Shown in pieces: positions 12,747 to 15,932 of a DNA stretch of 15,932 nt. Numbering within the stretch: position 1 is the stretch's first letter; every line of letters starts with the position of its first letter. Where the stretch lies: contig MHQM01000012.1 in assembly GCA_001820655.1 (NCBI GenBank), positions 1 through 15,932 on the forward strand, read 5' to 3'. The notes below the pieces were generated by a model. It saw nothing but the letters and a program-made list of their open reading frames with translations. It was not told where the DNA came from and ran no database searches. A program made the translations under genes and the position numbers. The DNA is from Candidatus Sungbacteria bacterium RIFCSPHIGHO2_02_FULL_52_23. Its GTDB lineage: Bacteria; Patescibacteriota; Minisyncoccia; Sungbacterales; HO2-52-23.

Positions 12747-13409
12747 TATATGCCGTACCACCGTCTGCTCTTTGCCAAAACGGTTGCGGGACACAAATTC
12801 AAGCTCATGCGCGCCCTGCGGCAGTTCTATTCTTTCATCAAAGTTACCGCGTTCATCAAGCGTAAGCTCGCGGCCATTGACTGTCAAACGGCTTTCTTTC
12901 TCCGTACGACCACGCACGGATACCGCAAAACTTTCGTATCCTGCGTGATCCTCGGGCTCTATAAGACGAAGTATCGGAGGAGCGGCAAAGGCTACGAGCC
13001 GTATGCCCCAGAAGCCCGCGACAAGCACCAGAATACCCACGGCAGTCCCGATGCCAATCCTGCGGGGCGTGAGCGCAAACGCTCGCGGATACACGATATT
13101 TTTTATAAACGATCGCGGCGTGGCGCGTATATCGGGAAAAGCGGCTTCCCATTCCTGATCAAGCGCATTGACCAAAAAATCCGCATCTTCCATGCGGCAC
13201 ACGCCAATCACTCTTTTGAGCGCCCCTTGCGCGTATACTTTTGCCGAAAATGCACGCCAATCCCCGCTCTCAAGCGCACGGATATAACGCGAAGAAATAC
13301 ACGCATGCCGTCCGAGCGTTTCGTGTGTCATACGCATCTCCTCGCGGGCCTGCCGGAGCCGCTCTCCAAGCAAGGATGAGTTTCCAAAATTGCGAAAAGA
13401 ATCGCTCAT
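12735..13409 (-). CDS. RodZ-like protein: HTH domain, one membrane segment, Ig-like domain
   Basis: A 224-residue protein with the RodZ layout. It has an N-terminal Cro/XRE-type helix-turn-helix of the HTH_25 kind (about 12-72: LGERLRQAREEMRMTHETLG, then ISSRYIRALESGDW). A basic linker and a single transmembrane segment follow (about 117-138). Outside the membrane lies a beta-rich domain of about 80 residues with PILRLIEPEDHAGYESF, LTVNGRELTLDERGNF and QGAHELEFVSRNRFG, which resembles the glucodextranase-B/Ig-like domains found behind such anchors. RodZ links the MreB cytoskeleton to the wall-synthesis machinery; that role here is inference. Its ATG overlaps the ftsK TGA by ATGA, and recA begins 10 nt after its stop. 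Confidence 0.85.
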   Translation of the reverse strand: MSDSFRNFGNSSLLGERLRQAREEMRMTHETLGRHACISSRYIRALESGDWRAFSAKVYAQGALKRVIGVCRMEDADFLVNALDQEWEAAFPDIRATPRSFIKNIVYPRAFALTPRRIGIGTAVGILVLVAGFWGIRLVAFAAPPILRLIEPEDHAGYESFAVSVRGRTEKESRLTVNGRELTLDERGNFDERIELPQGAHELEFVSRNRFGKEQTVVRHIFVK

Positions 13410-15580
13410 ATCATGTCGTCATCAGACAGGGTACTCTCGCCTTTTGTCAGCACATCGCGCGGCTTTGCGCCATCGGAGGGGCCGATAATACCCCTTTGCT
13501 CAAGCAGATCAAGCAGACGCGCGGCGCGGGCATACCCCACGCGCAGGCGTCTCTGCAGGTATGAAGCCGACGCTTTGCCCGCCGCAACCACCAGTTCTTT
13601 TGCTTCCTCATACAGCGCGTCATCGTCTCCGGCATCGCTGTCATCCATGTCGCTCCCCTCCTCTCCCTCCGCTTTTGCGGCAAAGATTTCGTCATCGTGC
13701 TCGGCCGCAGGCAGTTCGTCGCGGAGAAACTCCACGATCTTTTTCACCTCTTGCTCCGACACATATGCGCCCTGAATACGGCGCGGCCGTCCCGTGTCTC
13801 CGGCAAGGAAGAGCATATCGCCGTTACCAAGCAGTTTTTCCGCTCCGGCGGCATCCAGGATCGTACGCGAGTCAATTTGTGACGCCACCTGCAGAGCGAT
13901 ACGCGACGTAATGTTTGCCTTGATGAGTCCCGTGATCACTTCCACCGATGGCCGTTGAGTTGCTACGATCAGGTGAATGCCGACTGCGCGCGCCATCTGC
14001 GCCAGACGTATGATGGAAGCCTCCACCTCGCGCGGAAACATAGACATCAGATCCGCAAGCTCATCAATGATGATCACGATGTACGGCAGAGGATCTTTGT
14101 CCGATCCGCCGGCCGGCGGATTGCCGATCTTTGCGTTATAGCTCGTGATATCGCGGGCGTGCGCCACGGAGAGCAGATCATAACGCCTGTCCATTTCTTT
14201 GGTGGCCCAGCGAAGCGCCTGTACGGTCTTTTTGGCATCCGTGATCACCGGCGTCAGCAGGTGCGGAATGTCATTGTATATGGAAAGCTCCACGCGCTTG
14301 GGATCCACCAGGATAAACCGAAGCATATCCGGCCCGTTGCGGTACAGAAGCGAATCAATGAGCGTGTGTATATTGACGGATTTTCCCGAGCCCGTAGATC
14401 CGCTGACAAGCAGGTGAGGCATACGCGCAAGATCCGCAAACACGGGTGCTCCCGCCACATCGCGGCCAAGCGTCACCAAAAGGGGCTGAAGCGCATCCTG
14501 AAATGCTTTCTGCTCAAGGAGCGACCGGAGCCCCACAAGCGCGATGGATCGGTTTGGCACTTCAATACCCACGAGAGACTTCCCCGGTATCGGCGCTTCA
14601 ATCCTGATCGGGTGCGCCGCAAGCGCAAGCGACAAGTCATTGGAAAGCCCCACGATCCGCGAGAGCTTCACGCCTTCGGCAGGACGCAGGGTGTACTGCG
14701 TCACCGTAGGGCCGATCGCAACCTCTCCCATTTCCACCATGATCCCAAAATTCTCAAGCGTGCGCTTGATGATATTGGCATTTGCGCGGATGTCTCCGGA
14801 GCTTGGCGTGCCTTTGTCGCCCTGCAGGAGACTAAGCGGCGGTTTTTTATACTTCATGCGGCGCAGGGCGCTCTGCTTGGGCGATACCAGACCTTCGACA
14901 TCCTCGTCAGACACCGGTGCGGGAGATGCCGGAGTTTCCGCGCCAGCCCCGCTCGCGCGCGCGGCATACGCCGCACCCGCGCGGGCAAGCAATGATGTAT
15001 TTTCTTCCGGCTCGTTTATAGGCTCGGGCGCAATGGAAGGTGCCACCGGCTCAACATCTTCATCGTCTTCATCGTCAATCCTGCTCCTCCATAACAGCGG
15101 GATGTTGAATACCAGAAGGATGGAAATAATCCAAAGCCCCGCCGCAATGACGAGTCCCGCCCAAAAATCAAAAAGCCCGAGCAGAGGATAGCTTACAGTA
15201 GCGCCCAAAGCTCCGCCGCTACCGGATCCAAACAAAATATTAAAAATCCCGAGCGAGCAAAGCAAAAAAAGCGTCCCGCCGATCGCGGTTTCGCGCACAA
15301 ATTTCGGCTCGCGGGAGAAAAAGAAAGAAAATCCAACCAGCAAAAGCATGATCGGCGCGAAGAAATATCCCGTGCCAAGCAGAAAATCAAGCCCGCGGAA
15401 AATGGTCCGTCCAGCCAAGCCTCCTTGCCCAAGATAACTCAATATCAGAAGAACCGCCGCGATAAACGCGCCGATTGCATAGATCGTCTGCTTGGTCTCA
15501 TGGTGAATGCGCGGAGCATGGATTATTTCCCTGCTGTCATCCTCTTTTTTGTGTCTTTTCTTACTGCGTTTGCGCGCCAT
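13406..15580 (-). CDS. ftsK: DNA translocase FtsK/SpoIIIE
   Basis: Septum-located ATPase that pumps the chromosome termini apart at division. The 724-residue protein has four hydrophobic segments near the N-terminus (about 33-50, 69-88, 100-117 and 138-162), then a short acidic/Pro/Ala linker (about 168-225). The motor domain shows Walker A GSTGSGKS (394-401), FILVDPKRVELS (422-433), Walker B IVIIIDELADLM (501-512) and VATQRPSVEVITGLIKANI (539-557). A gamma winged-helix domain lies at the C-terminus (about 657-700, with YLQRRLRVGYARAARLLDLL). The linker is far shorter than in E. coli. I start at ATG 15580, because the upstream TTG (15589) lies between the -10 box and this ATG. The stop TGA overlaps the next start. 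Confidence 0.97.
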   Translation of the reverse strand: MARKRSKKRHKKEDDSREIIHAPRIHHETKQTIYAIGAFIAAVLLILSYLGQGGLAGRTIFRGLDFLLGTGYFFAPIMLLLVGFSFFFSREPKFVRETAIGGTLFLLCSLGIFNILFGSGSGGALGATVSYPLLGLFDFWAGLVIAAGLWIISILLVFNIPLLWRSRIDDEDDEDVEPVAPSIAPEPINEPEENTSLLARAGAAYAARASGAGAETPASPAPVSDEDVEGLVSPKQSALRRMKYKKPPLSLLQGDKGTPSSGDIRANANIIKRTLENFGIMVEMGEVAIGPTVTQYTLRPAEGVKLSRIVGLSNDLSLALAAHPIRIEAPIPGKSLVGIEVPNRSIALVGLRSLLEQKAFQDALQPLLVTLGRDVAGAPVFADLARMPHLLVSGSTGSGKSVNIHTLIDSLLYRNGPDMLRFILVDPKRVELSIYNDIPHLLTPVITDAKKTVQALRWATKEMDRRYDLLSVAHARDITSYNAKIGNPPAGGSDKDPLPYIVIIIDELADLMSMFPREVEASIIRLAQMARAVGIHLIVATQRPSVEVITGLIKANITSRIALQVASQIDSRTILDAAGAEKLLGNGDMLFLAGDTGRPRRIQGAYVSEQEVKKIVEFLRDELPAAEHDDEIFAAKAEGEEGSDMDDSDAGDDDALYEEAKELVVAAGKASASYLQRRLRVGYARAARLLDLLEQRGIIGPSDGAKPRDVLTKGESTLSDDDMI

Positions 15581-15589
15581 ACAATGCAA

Positions 15590-15618
15590 AGTATAGCTAA
15601 ATTATCCGCTCTCTGCAA
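15590..15618 (-). promoter_or_regulatory. Promoter of the ftsK-rodZ-recA operon
   Basis: On the minus strand, TTGCAG (15613-15618), a 17-nt spacer and TATACT (15590-15595). The predicted start is about 15583, only 2-3 nt before ATG 15580, and there is no Shine-Dalgarno sequence. This fits a leaderless message. Confidence 0.7.
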
Positions 15619-15654
15619 ACCCGCTTTTACACAAATCCAGAACATATCCCACAC

Positions 15655-15704
15655 CATCATTATCACAACATTCTCACGATCGTAGGAATGTTGTGATAAT
15701 GATG
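15655..15704. repeat. 50-bp near-perfect palindrome with ACGATCGT core
   Basis: CATCATTATCACAACATTCT pairs with GGAATGTTGTGATAATGATG around CACGATCGTA, with one mismatch and one G-T pair near the centre (15679/15680). It lies between rpoC and ftsK, downstream of the rpoC terminator. The centre and the ACAA arm motif resemble the palindrome at 6510-6557; the outer arms differ. There is no T-tract. Confidence 0.85.
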
Positions 15705-15714
15705 CTACCATTGG

Positions 15715-15739
15715 AAAAGGGTCGCACATGGCGACCCTT
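15715..15739 (-). terminator. Intrinsic terminator of rpoC
   Basis: On the minus strand, AAGGGTCGC and GCGACCCTT form a 9-bp stem with a 5-nt loop, and the 3' side is followed by further T residues. It lies just after the rpoC stop. Confidence 0.85.
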
Positions 15740-15760
15740 ATTTCCCAATACATCTACGGA

Positions 15761-15932
15761 TTACTTCACTGTTTTGCGGAATCCGGTGCCTACGGGGATG
15801 AGACGCCCGATGATGACGTTTTCCTTCAGTCCCCGTAGCTCGTCTCTCTTGCCGCGAATCGCCGCATCAATCAGCACGCGTGCCGTCTCCTGAAACGATG
15901 CCGCCGAGAGGAAGCTTGAAGTCGTGAGCGCC
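15761..15932 (-). CDS. rpoC: RNA polymerase beta' subunit, C-terminal end (truncated by window edge)
   Basis: Only the last 57 codons are present, with no methionine start in the window. The translated end reads SSFLSAASFQETARVLIDAA, then IRGKRDELRGLKENVIIGRL and IPVGTGFRKTVK. This is the conserved C-terminal clamp/bridge-proximal region of beta' (ASFQETTRVL...LKENVIVGRLIPAGTG in well-known members). The gene would run on beyond the right edge, probably after rpoB. A terminator follows the TAA stop directly. Confidence 0.95.
   Translation of the reverse strand, partial: ALTTSSFLSAASFQETARVLIDAAIRGKRDELRGLKENVIIGRLIPVGTGFRKTVK

Noticed and set aside
12285..13379. Long plus-strand open frame (364 codons) opposite recA and the RodZ-like gene
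   Set aside because: Antisense shadow of two clearly recognisable genes; its composition is not protein-like.
13955..14995. Long plus-strand open frame opposite ftsK
   Set aside because: Rich in Arg and His in a way typical of the antisense of a high-GC coding frame, and fully inside the FtsK motor gene.

Overview
This window is a dense bacterial housekeeping segment (about 16 kb), with GC content near or slightly above half by eye. The gene content is universal: cysS, dnaB, recR, rplU, rmuC, a phosphomannomutase/phosphoglucomutase, ychF, rpsF-ssb-rpsR, recA, a RodZ-like gene, ftsK and rpoC. It sits among short non-coding hairpin elements, a degenerate pilin-like gene and a few small proteins I cannot name. 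Short proteins, a solitary rplU, pilin-like remnants and the mixture of genes recall a Patescibacteria/CPR genome, most likely of the Parcubacteria type. That placement is an inference from style, not from a search. TGA is a normal stop (ychF, ftsK), which argues against the CPR lineages that recode UGA.

Layout. 1-1.1 kb: 3' part of cysS (+), converging with and overlapping a pseudopilin-like gene (-). 1.1-3.6 kb: dnaB and recR (+), each followed directly by one copy of a ~160-bp structured repeat, then a bidirectional terminator. 3.6-5.7 kb: rplU, a hypothetical gene and rmuC (-), with a 165-nt imperfect hairpin upstream of rplU. 5.7-6.5 kb: a strong promoter, a long leader and a small lytic-transglycosylase-like gene (+). 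6.5-9.1 kb: a 48-bp perfect palindrome, manB-like phosphohexomutase (-) and, divergently, ychF (+). 9.1-10.6 kb: rpsF-ssb-rpsR (+), with three consecutive hairpins filling an unusually long rpsF-ssb gap. 10.6-11.6 kb: two unknown membrane-protein genes (-) with their own promoter and terminator. 11.7-15.6 kb: ftsK, RodZ-like and recA as a tight operon (-). 15.6-15.9 kb: a second palindrome with the same core, a terminator, and the 3' end of rpoC (-).

Functionally the window is dominated by DNA replication, recombination and segregation (DnaB, RecR, RmuC, SSB, RecA, FtsK) and by ribosome or translation genes (CysRS, bL21, bS6, bS18, YchF). Several first genes have a recognisable -10 box ending only 6-9 nt before the ATG and no Shine-Dalgarno sequence, suggesting leaderless or nearly leaderless transcripts. 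Genes lying inside operons, such as the unknown ones at 4156-4578 and 10666-11295, carry a full AGGAGG.

I did not find CRISPR arrays, tRNAs, rRNAs, an intact transposase or a defence system. The most unusual signal is in the non-coding DNA: a duplicated multi-helix element around recR, the rplU-upstream hairpin, the two ACGATCGT-core palindromes and the hairpins before ssb.
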